Below the pieces are notes generated by a model. The model made no database searches, had not been told where the DNA came from, and saw nothing but the letters and a program-made list of their open reading frames with translations. DNA of 64,000 nucleotides from the NCBI GenBank assembly GCA_022710935.1, contig JAKLFY010000006.1, positions 62,001-126,000 on the forward strand, read 5' to 3'. Shown here in pieces: positions 1-8,418 of the stretch (the first letter of the stretch is position 1; every line of letters starts with the position of its first letter). This stretch comes from Verrucomicrobiota bacterium (lineage in GTDB: Bacteria > Verrucomicrobiota > Verrucomicrobiia > Limisphaerales > J093). Both the position numbers and the translations under genes were made by a program.

Positions 1-623
1 TGGCCGCGGCCATCGGTGATGCCTCGCTGAGAGTGACGTCGCTGGCCGGAACGATGGACGCGACATTCGAGATCCCGACAGTCGAAAGCCTTGTGGCGAA
101 CCTCTGGGCACAGCCGGAGACGGCGATGGCCGAGGCGGATCTTCGCGCACGTGCGGCGCGAGTGGATGTCGCGAAAGCCGAGCGAATTCCGGATTTGAAG
201 GTCGAATTGCTCTACCACCGCCTGGAAGCCAGCGGCGCCAATACCCTGGACGTGGGTTTGAGCATTCCACTGCCGCTGTTTGATCGGAGCCAGGGCAGAC
301 TCAAGGAGGCCGCGGCCGAGGAGGCCGCAGCCGAGGCACGGGCGCGCATGACCCGGAATGACCTGAGCACGCGGTTGCGCGAGTCCTGCCTGCAACTCAC
401 CGCGGCACTCGCCAGCAGCCGGACGGTGAAGACGGAAATCCTTGCAAGGGCAGACACCGTGCTCGAGACGGCGGAGGCCCGCTATGCGGCGGGCGACATC
501 AGCCTGATGGAGATCCTGCCGGTGCGCAGGGACTGGGCGGCGGTGCAGTTGAGCTACCTCGAGTCTTTGCGGGACGTGATGCGGGCGTGGGCTGAGCTGT
601 CGGGTTCCCTGGGATTGCCGTAA
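1..623 (+). CDS. TolC/CzcC-family outer membrane efflux protein, C-terminal part
   Basis: The frame is open from the window edge to the TAA at 621-623, so the N-terminus lies outside the window. About 205 residues are visible. They are long amphipathic helices rich in Ala, Glu and Arg, with a short beta-like segment (LDVGLSIPLPLF) of the kind TolC proteins use to enter the barrel, and a Tyr-Ala-Ala-Gly-Asp-Ile-Ser turn typical of the second OEP repeat. This fits the periplasmic channel of a tripartite (RND) exporter. The next gene on the same strand, 27 nt on, is a cation diffusion facilitator, so metal efflux (CzcC/CusC-like) is a reasonable inference. The substrate cannot be read from this half. 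Confidence 0.8.
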   Translation, partial: AAAIGDASLRVTSLAGTMDATFEIPTVESLVANLWAQPETAMAEADLRARAARVDVAKAERIPDLKVELLYHRLEASGANTLDVGLSIPLPLFDRSQGRLKEAAAEEAAAEARARMTRNDLSTRLRESCLQLTAALASSRTVKTEILARADTVLETAEARYAAGDISLMEILPVRRDWAAVQLSYLESLRDVMRAWAELSGSLGLP

Positions 624-649
624 CTCCTTGGCTTTGGTATCCGGTCTCC

Positions 650-1585
650 ATGGACCGGACTGAGGCATCGGGCTGGCAGCACTCGCACGATTACACCGTT
701 GACACCTCGGTGGCCGAGCGGCGCACCCGCATCGTGATTGCCATCACCGCGACCATGATGGTGGTCGAGATCGGCGCCGGGATCGTCTTCGGCTCGATGG
801 CGCTGCTGGCCGACGGCTGGCACATGAGCACGCATGTCGCGGCGTTCCTCATCACCGCCCTGGCCTACCACTACAGCCGACGCCACCGGGCCGACGCGCG
901 CTACAGCTTCGGCACCGGCAAGGTGGGAGTGTTGGGAGGCTTCGCCAGCGCGATCGTGCTGGCTGTGATCGCCCTGTTGATGGCGGGAGAGTCGGTCCAT
1001 CGTTTCTTCGCTCCCCAGGCGATCCAGTTCAATCAGGCGATCGGGGTGGCGATCGTCGGTTTGCTGGTCAACCTGGTGTGCGCCTGGCTGCTGCACGGCG
1101 AGCATCATCACGCGCGAGGCCACGGACATGACCACGGGCACAGGCATCACCATCGCCATCACGACCTCAATCTGCGTGCCGCTTATGTGCACGTGCTGGC
1201 GGACGCCATCACGTCCCTGACCGCGATCGCGGCTCTGACGGCCGGCAAGTTCCTTGGCTGGTCCTGGCTCGATCCGATGATGGGGATTGTCGGCAGTGCA
1301 GTGGTGTCCGCCTGGGCCTACGGACTGATCCGGGACAGCAGCGGCATCCTGCTGGATCGAACGCCGGAGTCATCCGATCTCCCTGACGAAATCCGGCGGG
1401 CGGTGGGCAGCGACGGTGACTCGGTGATCGGCGATCTGCACGTGTGGCAGGTAGCCTCGGGGAAGTTTGCCGCCATCGTGTGCATTGCGGGACCCAATCC
1501 AAAGCCGCCGGAGGCATACCGGGCCATGCTCCGCGAGCACGAGGAACTGGTGCACGTCACGGTTGAAGTGCGCCGCGGCGCTTGA
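650..1585 (+). CDS. dmeF: Cation diffusion facilitator, DmeF-like (Co/Ni/Zn efflux)
   Basis: A 311-residue CDF exporter of divalent metal ions across the inner membrane. Six hydrophobic segments are visible. TM2 carries the metal-binding Asp/His set in LLADGWHMSTH and TM5 carries HVLADAITS. Between TM4 and TM5 is a very His-rich cytoplasmic loop (residues about 148-172, HxH repeats with Asp and Gly), the usual metal-sensing loop. The opening motif WxHSHDY and the STH variant of TM2 are features I associate with DmeF rather than CzcD, so Co(II)/Ni(II) is the likelier substrate; that is inference. It lies directly behind the TolC-like gene, which suggests a metal-resistance cluster extending leftwards. 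Confidence 0.9.
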   Translation: MDRTEASGWQHSHDYTVDTSVAERRTRIVIAITATMMVVEIGAGIVFGSMALLADGWHMSTHVAAFLITALAYHYSRRHRADARYSFGTGKVGVLGGFASAIVLAVIALLMAGESVHRFFAPQAIQFNQAIGVAIVGLLVNLVCAWLLHGEHHHARGHGHDHGHRHHHRHHDLNLRAAYVHVLADAITSLTAIAALTAGKFLGWSWLDPMMGIVGSAVVSAWAYGLIRDSSGILLDRTPESSDLPDEIRRAVGSDGDSVIGDLHVWQVASGKFAAIVCIAGPNPKPPEAYRAMLREHEELVHVTVEVRRGA

Positions 1586-1675
1586 ACCGCGCCGAGGTCG
1601 ACCGGCGTTTGGGGGTGGACCGACCGAACGATTGTCTGGCGCTGGCTCAAGCGCCACGGGCTGACTCAAAAGAAA
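1586..1675 (+). mobile_element. Possible transposase fragment
   Basis: In frame 2 from 1586 the sequence reads through about 30 codons containing TIVWRWLKRHGLTQKK, which resembles the helix-turn-helix end of IS630/IS481-type transposases (TVWRxLKRxGLTxKK). No start, catalytic domain or inverted repeat is visible. It abuts the PadR/ABC chimera on the other strand, so it may be the scar of an insertion that helped shuffle this stretch. The match is short and could be chance. Confidence 0.2.
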
Positions 1676-1991
1676 GAGCCGGGTCCTGGCTGACGAAGCC
1701 GATGCCCTGCCGCGGACCATCAACAAGGTCGCCGCCGACATAGACGGAGCCGCGTGTTGGGCGGTCCAGGCCGGCCGCGAGTCGGAGCAGCGTCGTCTTT
1801 CCGCAGCCCGATGGCGACGGTGTCAATCGCGATCGAACCAGGCCCTCCTGTCCCATGTGACGGATCAGCCGGTAGACACCCGTTGGGTCCGGCTTTCGCC
1901 CATGGAACATCCGCAGCCTGGCCAGGCGGTTGACCAATTCACAGCCATGCGTGGATTCCCGGGCCAGCAGCGTGAGAATCGCGGCGTGCAT
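1647..1991 (-). pseudogene. Chimeric remnant: PadR-type HTH joined to an ABC transporter ATPase
   Basis: Residues 1-60 look like the winged helix of a PadR regulator (ILTLLARESTHGCELVNRL, then VYRLIRHMGQEGLVRSRL). At TPSPSG the sequence switches to the start of an ABC ATPase: GCGKTTLLRLAAGLDRPTRGSV is a Walker A region of the nitrate/taurine/sulfonate importer type. The frame ends soon after the Q-loop (GFVSQDPAL), with no signature motif or Walker B. PadR proteins commonly read TPSPSG-PARR here and ABC ATPases GPSG-CGKTT, so the joint falls on a shared Pro-Ser-Gly, as expected of a deletion between short matching sequences. It is almost certainly not functional as either protein. With its flanks it explains the gene-poor stretch 1586-2045. 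Confidence 0.6.
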
Positions 1992-2045
1992 GAACTTGTC
2001 CAGGTTCCTGCCGCTGCACGGACACAGCTCAAAACTCCGGTGTTT

Positions 2046-3059
2046 TTAACGCAAGGAACCGGTACCGGGCTCGTCCAGACACAGATGCGCCGTGAGCGCA
2101 GCCCAGACTTCCTCGACTTCGAGTTCTGCCAGGCGCATTCCTGCATGAAGACATCGCATTGCCTCCTGACAGGGGCGCCAAACGCGGATGGCCGACTCGC
2201 CCCACAGGACCAGTCCCGGCAGCCCAAGCGCCGCGGCCAGGTGCGTGATGCCCGAGTCGTGTCCGATGTAGAACCGACAGTCCGCCAAACGACGCGCCAA
2301 CTCGACCAGTGGAAGACTGCGCGCGATTTCGAGGCGCTCCGCAGGCCAACAGAGGGCCAATCGCTCGAGGCGTTGGCCTTCGGCCTCGCCGCCCACCAGG
2401 ACCAGATCCCAGTCGACACGCGAAGCCAGCCGCGACATGAGATCGGCCCAGCACGACTCCGGCCAGTTCTTGCGCTCGCTGCCGCTCCCGGGATGGATCG
2501 CCAGTCGGCTCGGCCGGGCCGGGTGGGCTTCTGCCGGCGGCATGTCCGCGCGTGGCGGTGCGGTCTGGGCATGTCGAAGGTTCAGACGCGGGGTGGGATC
2601 GGACCGCAGCACTCCGATCTCTGCGAGCGGCTGGAGAAAGATCTCGGTCGCATGCTTATCGGCAAACGGGTCCGGTCGATGCGGCCCGGCAATAAAGCGG
2701 GCCGGGGAGACGCTGGCGATATTCTCCTGGAAGATCTGGCCCGGATCGTACAAGTACGACACGATCAAATCGAAGTCGGAAAAGTAGTCGGCCAGGTCGT
2801 CGCTGAGAACGGCATCCGGGGCGAATGCCGCGGCCAGGTCGCGCGCCTCGATCGGACGCACGGCGTCCACCAGGCCTCCTTCCAGGGCCAGTTGTGCGAT
2901 GTGCGGATACCCGAGCAATTCAAGGCCGGCCTCGGGGTAGTGCGCGCGGAGGGCGGACAGGACGGGCAGGGTCAGGATGAAATCGCCGATTGCGCCGCCG
3001 CGGATCACGAGGATCTTCTCGCATCGAGCAGACGTGGCGGTGGGAGGCTCCCCCAGCAT
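2046..3059 (-). CDS. Glycosyltransferase family 9 (heptosyltransferase-like)
   Basis: A 337-residue GT-B enzyme of the ADP-heptose:LPS heptosyltransferase family, which adds sugars to the lipopolysaccharide core at the inner face of the inner membrane. The N-terminal Rossmann half opens with ILVIRGGAIGDFILTLPVL (residues about 15-35), where the Gly-Asp is the family hallmark. The nucleotide-binding half has HPGSGSERKNWP and later YIGHDSGITHLAAALGLPGL, where the GHDSG-T-H block contacts the donor. Length is normal. The C-terminus runs into the scarred 1586-2045 stretch but the gene itself looks whole. Sugar donor and acceptor cannot be told from sequence. It stands alone, with rpmB upstream on the same strand. 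Confidence 0.88.
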   Translation of the reverse strand: MLGEPPTATSARCEKILVIRGGAIGDFILTLPVLSALRAHYPEAGLELLGYPHIAQLALEGGLVDAVRPIEARDLAAAFAPDAVLSDDLADYFSDFDLIVSYLYDPGQIFQENIASVSPARFIAGPHRPDPFADKHATEIFLQPLAEIGVLRSDPTPRLNLRHAQTAPPRADMPPAEAHPARPSRLAIHPGSGSERKNWPESCWADLMSRLASRVDWDLVLVGGEAEGQRLERLALCWPAERLEIARSLPLVELARRLADCRFYIGHDSGITHLAAALGLPGLVLWGESAIRVWRPCQEAMRCLHAGMRLAELEVEEVWAALTAHLCLDEPGTGSLR

Positions 3060-3165
3060 AAATCAGGGCGGAATTGTGGAGCTGGGCCTGGCGGCCTCCC
3101 CCAAAACCGATCGGGCGAGGCCAGCCGGCCCCGCCCGAAGCGATGCTGGAAATCGAGAGGAAGCG

Positions 3166-3441
3166 TCAGGGCTTGGTTGCGCCCTTCGGCTCGGCCTTCT
3201 TCCATGTCCGCTTGGGGGCTTTGACAACAAGGCCTTTCTTCAACGCGCTGGCGGCGACGCGAATGTATCGGACTTCGCCATTGACGACAGCCTTGACCCT
3301 CTGGAGGTTGGGGAAAAAGCGGCGTTTGGTGATGGCGGTGATGTGGGTGCCGATGCCGCCCAGCTTCTTCGCCTTGCCACTTCTCCAAATGGTACTGCCC
3401 TTCCGCGGGCCCTTGCCGGTCAATGCACAACGTCTGGCCAT
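3166..3441 (-). CDS. rpmB: 50S ribosomal protein L28 (bL28)
   Basis: A 91-residue basic protein starting MARRCALTGKGPRKGS, the bL28 signature, followed by RRFFPNLQRVKAVVNGEVRYIRV, which matches the conserved core of the family. It binds 23S rRNA in the large subunit. Only one Cys remains of the possible zinc-binding set (Cys5), so this is a zinc-free (C-minus) type. The last 20 residues are a Lys-rich tail. rpmG, often beside it, is not here. It is transcribed away from the coiled-coil gene at 3676, leaving a 234-nt divergent promoter region. Confidence 0.95.
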   Translation of the reverse strand: MARRCALTGKGPRKGSTIWRSGKAKKLGGIGTHITAITKRRFFPNLQRVKAVVNGEVRYIRVAASALKKGLVVKAPKRTWKKAEPKGATKP

Positions 3442-3675
3442 AAAAAATCGCCTCGATTCAGTTCAAAGGGGGGTGAAGCTAGCAACGAGGCCTCGGAGCA
3501 AGCAAGAACAAACTGACCGCAAATCGTCAGGCAACAGCGGCCTTGCACGTTTCCTGCTGACATTGAATGCGGACCGGCAGCCGGCCAGCCGCGCGGGAAC
3601 GGATTTCACACGAGCGTTGACACCGGGGGCCGCGATGATTAGCTTGCCGCCGGTTCGCAAAACCAGACTAGAAAC

Positions 3676-4431
3676 ATGTTACTCAAAGTCAGCCTCGTTG
3701 TTGCCATTCTGGCGAGCATTGCCACCTTGGTGATCAGTCATTTGCAGGTCGCCACCGGCATTACATCGTTGAAGGATACTCTCAGCCAGACACAGGGCGA
3801 TCTGGCCCGGACCCAGGAGGAACTCGACGGCGCCAAAAAGGACGCCCGGACCGCCCGGGACGAGGCCGAGAAGACCGCTCGCGATCTCGATGAAACCCGA
3901 TCGAACCTCGAAGTCGCCACCGCGAATTGGAAACAGCAGCAGGAGCGCGCCGACAAGTTTGAAGCGGATTGGAAGAAAGCGTCCGGCCTCCTGAATGACT
4001 CTCAGCGTGATTTGGCCGCCTGGGGCGCCCTGGCCATCCCGGTCGAGCAGGTGCAAAACCGCCTGGCGGAACTGGCCAAGTTGCGGGAAACCACCGAAGC
4101 TTTGAACGAGGAAAACAAGGTCCTCAGCAGCAAAGTCAACGAACTCGCAGCCAGGGTCGCCGTCTACGAAAGCGACAAGGAAGTGGTGCCGCCCCTTCCT
4201 CCAGGGCTCCGGGGCACGGTGGTCGGCGTCGACCCGCAGTGGGACTTCGTGGTGCTCGATATCGGCGGCGACCAGGGCCTGGTGCCACGTGGTGAAATGC
4301 TCGTGAACCGAAACGGCAAGCTCGTCGCGAAGGTTCGAATCACAACAGTCGAGCCCCAGCGCGCCATTGCCAATGTCCTGCCCGAGTGGAAACAGGCCGA
4401 CGTGGTCCCCGGCGACGTGGTCATGCACTGA
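3676..4431 (+). CDS. Membrane-anchored coiled-coil protein with a C-terminal beta domain
   Basis: A 251-residue protein whose function I do not recognise. Residues 1-22 form a transmembrane anchor (VSLVVAILASIATLVIS). Residues about 30-160 are a long heptad-rich coiled coil full of Ala, Glu, Lys and Asp. Residues about 175-251 are a compact beta-rich domain (LRGTVVGVDPQWDFVVLDIG, then GEMLVNRNGKLVAKVRI), reminiscent of the small beta-barrel of MreC-like proteins but not close enough to name. The predicted topology places the coiled coil in the periplasm. The stop is 4 nt before the start of a small lipoprotein gene, so the two are probably co-translated and act together at the cell envelope. 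Confidence 0.75.
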   Translation: MLLKVSLVVAILASIATLVISHLQVATGITSLKDTLSQTQGDLARTQEELDGAKKDARTARDEAEKTARDLDETRSNLEVATANWKQQQERADKFEADWKKASGLLNDSQRDLAAWGALAIPVEQVQNRLAELAKLRETTEALNEENKVLSSKVNELAARVAVYESDKEVVPPLPPGLRGTVVGVDPQWDFVVLDIGGDQGLVPRGEMLVNRNGKLVAKVRITTVEPQRAIANVLPEWKQADVVPGDVVMH

Positions 4432-4435
4432 GATT

Positions 4436-4615
4436 ATGGCGGCCCGACCGATTTTTCGACGCAGTCTCGCAATGGTCGCTCTGGCGATTGGGTTGCTGGC
4501 CTCGATCTGCGGTTGTTCCACCACCGACGATGCCGAGAACCGCTCCGAGCGCCCCTGGAACGCGCCCAAGAGCTGGGAGGGCGGAATGCCATCCGGCATG
4601 TTCGAGGGGCGCTGA
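4436..4615 (+). CDS. Small lipoprotein (59 aa)
   Basis: ATG at 4436, 4 nt after the previous stop. A basic N-terminus (MAARPIFRR) leads into a hydrophobic stretch and the lipobox-like ICGC, so a lipidated Cys near residue 28 is likely. The mature peptide is only about 30 residues and ends ERPWNAPKSWEGGMPSGMFEGR-like, with a Trp-Asn-x-Pro/Trp-Glu pattern that I recall from small uncharacterised lipoproteins of Verrucomicrobiota (memory, not checked). It is probably an envelope partner of the upstream coiled-coil protein. The function is unknown. Confidence 0.7.
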   Translation: MAARPIFRRSLAMVALAIGLLASICGCSTTDDAENRSERPWNAPKSWEGGMPSGMFEGR

Positions 4616-4670
4616 TCTCGCCGGAAGACGTCCCCAGGCGTCGCCGATCTGGGCCCCCCAGCGAGGCGGT

Positions 4671-6239
4671 TTATTTCGCGAACTCGATGCATCGAGTCTC
4701 GCGCACAACCGTGACCCGGATCTGGCCTGGATAGTGGAGGTCGTTCTCGATCTTTCGGGCAATGTCGCGGGCCAGAAACTGCGCCTGATCGTCGCCGATC
4801 GCCTCCGGCTGCACAATCACACGGAGTTCGCGCCCGGCCTGAACCGCATAGCATTTTTCAACACCCGGAAAACCGCCGCCGATCTGTTCGAGGTTCTCGA
4901 GCCGCTTCAGATAGGTGGTCATCGACTCCGAGCGCGCTCCCGGGCGGGACGCGCTGATGGTGTCCGCGGCGCTGAGCACAATGGCGAGCAGCGAATTGGG
5001 TGCGACTTCGTCGTGATGGGCCGCCACGGCCTCGACCACCTCGGGCGATTCGCCGCAGCGGCGGACGAGATCGGCGCCCACCAGCGCGTGCGAGCCCTCG
5101 ATTTCGTGGTTGACCGCCTTGCCGATGTCGTGGAGCAGCCCGGCCCGCTTGGCCAGCGCAAGATCCAGCCCCAGCTCGGAGGCCATGAGCCCGGCCAGGT
5201 GCGCCACCTCGATCGAGTGATCCAGGACGTTCTGCGAGAAACTGTACCGGAACCTCAGACGCCCCAGGAGATTGGTCAGCTCCGGATGGATCGGCGGCAG
5301 CCCGACCTTGAACACGGCGTCTTCACCGGCGCGGACGATGGTCTCCTCGATCTCTTTCGTCACTCTGGCCACAACCTCCTCGATGCGCGTCGGATGAATC
5401 CGCCCGTCGAGAATCAGATGCTCCATGGCTTGCCGGGCCACCTCGCGCCGCACCGGATCAAAACCGGAAATCACAACCGCATTGGGTGTGTCGTCGATAA
5501 GCACCGTCACCCCCGTCGCCGCCTCGAAAGCCCGGATATTGCGTCCCTCGCGCCCGATGATCCGCCCTTTCAGATCGGCTCCATTGAGAGCGACGGTGGC
5601 GGTGCTGGTTTCGAAGGTGTGGTCGCTGGCGTACCGCTGAATGGCCAGACCCAGGATGCGCCTGGCTTGGTCCTCGGCCCGGGTGCGCGCTCCCTCGAGG
5701 AGATGCCGCGACAGGTCCGCGGCATCCTTGAGCGAGTCGCGCTCGACCTGCTTGAGCACCGCCGCGCGGGCCTCGGCCTCGGTGAGGTGGGCCGTGCGCT
5801 GGAGCTGTTCCCGCTGTTCGCCCAACAGCCCGTCCAACTCAGCCTGCTGCGCTTTCAACCTGGCCTGTTGCTCTTCAACCTCCCGCTGCTGCTCGCGTAG
5901 ACCCCGTTCCCGCTCGACCAGGCCCGCCAACTGTTGGTTGACCAACTGCTCGCGCTCAGCCAGTCGCTGCTGCCATCCGTCGCACTCCTGCCTCCGTGCC
6001 GCCAGAGCGTCCTCGGCCTCCTGACGAAGCCGGATTCCCTCCTCCTGGGCGGCCAGGCGAGCCTCGCGAATCAACGTTTCTGACTGTCGCTGAGATTCTT
6101 CCAGTCGCTCGGCCTGCTGTAGAGCAAAGGCCTTCTCTCGCGCCAGACACCGCGATCGCCAGATCAAAAGGCCGATGCCGATGCCAAGGAGAAACCCCAG
6201 ACCGCCTTGGATCCAATCAATTACCGCCATCAGATTCAT
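4671..6239 (-). CDS. rny: Ribonuclease Y
   Basis: A 522-residue membrane-anchored endoribonuclease that starts mRNA decay. I chose the ATG at 6239 because MNLMAVIDW leads straight into the N-terminal transmembrane helix (GGLGFLLGIGIGLLIW); the open frame extends 18 codons further without support. Domains in order: TM anchor, about 170 residues of coiled coil, a KH domain (DLKGRIIGREGRNIRAFEAATG), then an HD phosphohydrolase domain with LLHDIGKAVNHEIEGSHA and AAHHDE, which hold the metal ligands. Length matches the family (about 520). The start lies 2 nt after the stop of the fau-like gene, so it is the last gene of a rarA-fau-rny operon. Confidence 0.95.
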   Translation of the reverse strand: MNLMAVIDWIQGGLGFLLGIGIGLLIWRSRCLAREKAFALQQAERLEESQRQSETLIREARLAAQEEGIRLRQEAEDALAARRQECDGWQQRLAEREQLVNQQLAGLVERERGLREQQREVEEQQARLKAQQAELDGLLGEQREQLQRTAHLTEAEARAAVLKQVERDSLKDAADLSRHLLEGARTRAEDQARRILGLAIQRYASDHTFETSTATVALNGADLKGRIIGREGRNIRAFEAATGVTVLIDDTPNAVVISGFDPVRREVARQAMEHLILDGRIHPTRIEEVVARVTKEIEETIVRAGEDAVFKVGLPPIHPELTNLLGRLRFRYSFSQNVLDHSIEVAHLAGLMASELGLDLALAKRAGLLHDIGKAVNHEIEGSHALVGADLVRRCGESPEVVEAVAAHHDEVAPNSLLAIVLSAADTISASRPGARSESMTTYLKRLENLEQIGGGFPGVEKCYAVQAGRELRVIVQPEAIGDDQAQFLARDIARKIENDLHYPGQIRVTVVRETRCIEFAK

Positions 6240-6241
6240 TG

Positions 6242-6835
6242 TCAAACCGTGCGCGGGCGGCAACAAATCCAGCGCATCGGCGTCAGGATGCAATCCACCG
6301 GTTCATCGTGCGGTTCTGCCGGCACGGCGCCAAGTACTTGCCATTCTCCGGCAACTCCGCAACGGATTCCATGCACGGACACCAGCAATCGGTCGTAAAA
6401 CCCTTTGCCTCGACCCAATCGGCGTCCGCTGCGGTCGAATCCTAGCCCAGGCACCAGCACCAAGTCCAGTCGGTTTAACGCGACCGACGGGCATGAAGGC
6501 CCCGGCTCGGGGATTCCCGCCCAGCCCGGGCGCAGGTCCCGTCCCTCATCCTGGATGACCGCCGCTTCGTACTCACCTCGATCCGCCTGATACCTCGGCA
6601 GCGCAACCACCCGCCCAGCCGCCAGCGCCTCGCGCAAGACCGGACGAAGGTCAAGCTCGTCCGGCAGCGGATAGTACAAAAGGACGCATTTCGCCCGATT
6701 CCATTCCGGACGGCCCCGCAGAACTCCGCACGCCAGACGCGACATCTCGCCCCGCGCCTCTCCGCGGACTTCGGCATTGCGGGCGCGAATCTGGCGCCTG
6801 AGCGACGCCTTGGTTTCACGAGATTCAATGTTCAT
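6242..6835 (-). CDS. fau: 5-formyltetrahydrofolate cyclo-ligase
   Basis: A 197-residue enzyme that converts 5-formyl-THF with ATP to 5,10-methenyl-THF in cytoplasmic one-carbon metabolism. Family marks are the N-terminal KASLRRQIRAR, the substrate pocket region VLLYYPLPDELDLRPVL, and the glycine-rich ATP site LGRGKGFYDRLL (residues about 150-160). The frame is open well upstream, but MNIESRETK at 6835 gives the normal length and overlaps the rarA stop by 4 nt (ATGA), so I take that start. The C-terminal tail after DEPVDCILTP is short and ends in a basic, Cys-containing stretch. Confidence 0.92.
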   Translation of the reverse strand: MNIESRETKASLRRQIRARNAEVRGEARGEMSRLACGVLRGRPEWNRAKCVLLYYPLPDELDLRPVLREALAAGRVVALPRYQADRGEYEAAVIQDEGRDLRPGWAGIPEPGPSCPSVALNRLDLVLVPGLGFDRSGRRLGRGKGFYDRLLVSVHGIRCGVAGEWQVLGAVPAEPHDEPVDCILTPMRWICCRPRTV

Positions 6836-8265
6836 GGATGCCGGGGGGACGCCGAAGAGTCGGGGCGCGACCCGGGCTCTGGCGCAGGCTTGGCCGGGCA
6901 AGCGCGCGCTTGATCGAGCGAAGCGCGCCAGGAAGCAACGCGCTCTTTGATCTTCTTCTCGATGCCCTGATCGGTCGGCTGGTAATAGCGCCGCGCCGCG
7001 CCCAGGTAATCCTGGGGAACGAAATGCTCCGGGTAATCGTGGGCGTACTTGTACCCAACGCCGTGGCCCAGACGCTTCGCCCCCCCATAACTGGCGTCGC
7101 GAAGGTGCTGAGGCACCGCCAGGGTCCGTCCGGACCGCACGTCCTCGAGTGCGGCATCGATCGCCAGGTACGCGCTGTTGCTCTTGTTTGCCGTCGCCAC
7201 ATAAACCGTCGCCTCGGCGAGCGGGATTCGGGCCTCGGGCCACCCGATGAACTCGGAGGCCTGAAACGCCGCCAGCGCCAATACCAAAGCCATCGGATCC
7301 GCCAGGCCGACATCCTCGGCCGCGCAAATCACAATCCTCCGCGCAATGAAACGCGGATCCTCGCCCGCATGGATCATCTTGGCCAGCCAGTACAGCGCCG
7401 CGTCCGGGTCGCTGCCCCGCATCGACTTGATGAATGCCGAAATGGTGTCGTAATGCCCGTCCTCGTCCGCGTCATACACAACCGCCTTGCGCTGGATGCT
7501 CTGCTCCGACACCTCCCGGGTCAGATGAATGGCTCCGTCGTCGCTGGCGGGCGTGGTCAATGCTCCGATCTCGAGGGCGTTCAAAGCCTTCCGCGCGTCG
7601 CCATCCGCCACCTTCGCCAGATGACGCAACGCATCTTCGTCAGCCCGAATACGCAGCATCCCCAGACCGCGTTCCGTGTCCGCCAGAGCCGCCCGGAGCA
7701 GGCCGAGCAGATCCGATTCGCTCAGCGGCTCGAGTTCGAACACTTGCGATCGCGACACAAGTGGCGCGTTGACGAAGAAGAACGGATTGTGTGTCGTGGC
7801 GCCAATGAGCCGAACCACACCGCTCTCGACGTCCGGCAACAACACATCCTGCTGGGCCTTGTTGAACCGATGAATCTCATCGATGAACAGAATCGTCCGC
7901 TGGCCGGTGTTCGTCAGCCGATTCCCCGCTCCCGCCAGCTCCCGCCGCACGTCGGCGACGTTGGATTCGACCCCGCTGAGCCGGACGAACCTCGACCGGG
8001 TGTGCCGCGCAATCACTTGCGCCAGAGAGGTCTTCCCCGTCCCGGGCGGCCCAAAGAAAATCAGCGATTGAATCCGGTCCGCCTCGATCGCGCGCCGAAG
8101 GAGTTGGCCAGATCCCAGGATATGCCTCTGCCCCACGTACTCGGCCAGGTTCCGCGGTCGCATGCGCGCCGCAAGCGGCGCCGTCTGGGGGGAAGGCGCG
8201 GACTCGACGGACGGCGCCTGTTCGGCGTGCCGCGGTTCCTGCGTGAACAAATCGTCACCAGACAT
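6832..8265 (-). CDS. rarA: Replication-associated recombination protein A (MgsA/RarA AAA+ ATPase)
   Basis: A 477-residue clamp-loader-like AAA+ ATPase acting at stalled replication forks. After a variable 30-residue lead come RPRNLAEYVGQRHILG, Walker A FFGPPGTGKTSLA, Walker B ILFIDEIHRFNKAQQD, and the sensor region IGATTHNPFFFVNAPLVSRS. The C-terminal tetramerisation part has AAEDVGLADPMAL and the late motif HDYPEHFVPQDYLG typical of RarA. It is slightly longer than average because of a Pro/Ser-rich tail. It is first in the operon with fau and rny, with a 4-nt overlap into fau. Confidence 0.95.
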   Translation of the reverse strand: MSGDDLFTQEPRHAEQAPSVESAPSPQTAPLAARMRPRNLAEYVGQRHILGSGQLLRRAIEADRIQSLIFFGPPGTGKTSLAQVIARHTRSRFVRLSGVESNVADVRRELAGAGNRLTNTGQRTILFIDEIHRFNKAQQDVLLPDVESGVVRLIGATTHNPFFFVNAPLVSRSQVFELEPLSESDLLGLLRAALADTERGLGMLRIRADEDALRHLAKVADGDARKALNALEIGALTTPASDDGAIHLTREVSEQSIQRKAVVYDADEDGHYDTISAFIKSMRGSDPDAALYWLAKMIHAGEDPRFIARRIVICAAEDVGLADPMALVLALAAFQASEFIGWPEARIPLAEATVYVATANKSNSAYLAIDAALEDVRSGRTLAVPQHLRDASYGGAKRLGHGVGYKYAHDYPEHFVPQDYLGAARRYYQPTDQGIEKKIKERVASWRASLDQARACPAKPAPEPGSRPDSSASPRHP

Positions 8266-8418
8266 GCCGCCATTCTAACGCAGCGCTGCCCAGCCGCAAC
8301 CATAGCCAGGCGGCACAGAAATGGCCCGGCGCGCCTGTTCGTCTCGCGGGGCGATCGAGGCCGACGCGCCTTTCCGTTTGCTAAACGGCCAGTTCTTTGG
8401 CAAGGAGTTGGCGTTTCT

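Noticed and set aside
1857-3224. 455-codon plus-strand frame across the GT9 gene
   Set aside because: It is the antisense shadow of a well-supported glycosyltransferase and has no protein-like features.
6838-8418. In-frame upstream extension of the 8419 lipoprotein gene
   Set aside because: It lies antisense to rarA, and the signal peptide with a ribosome site at 8419 marks the real start.
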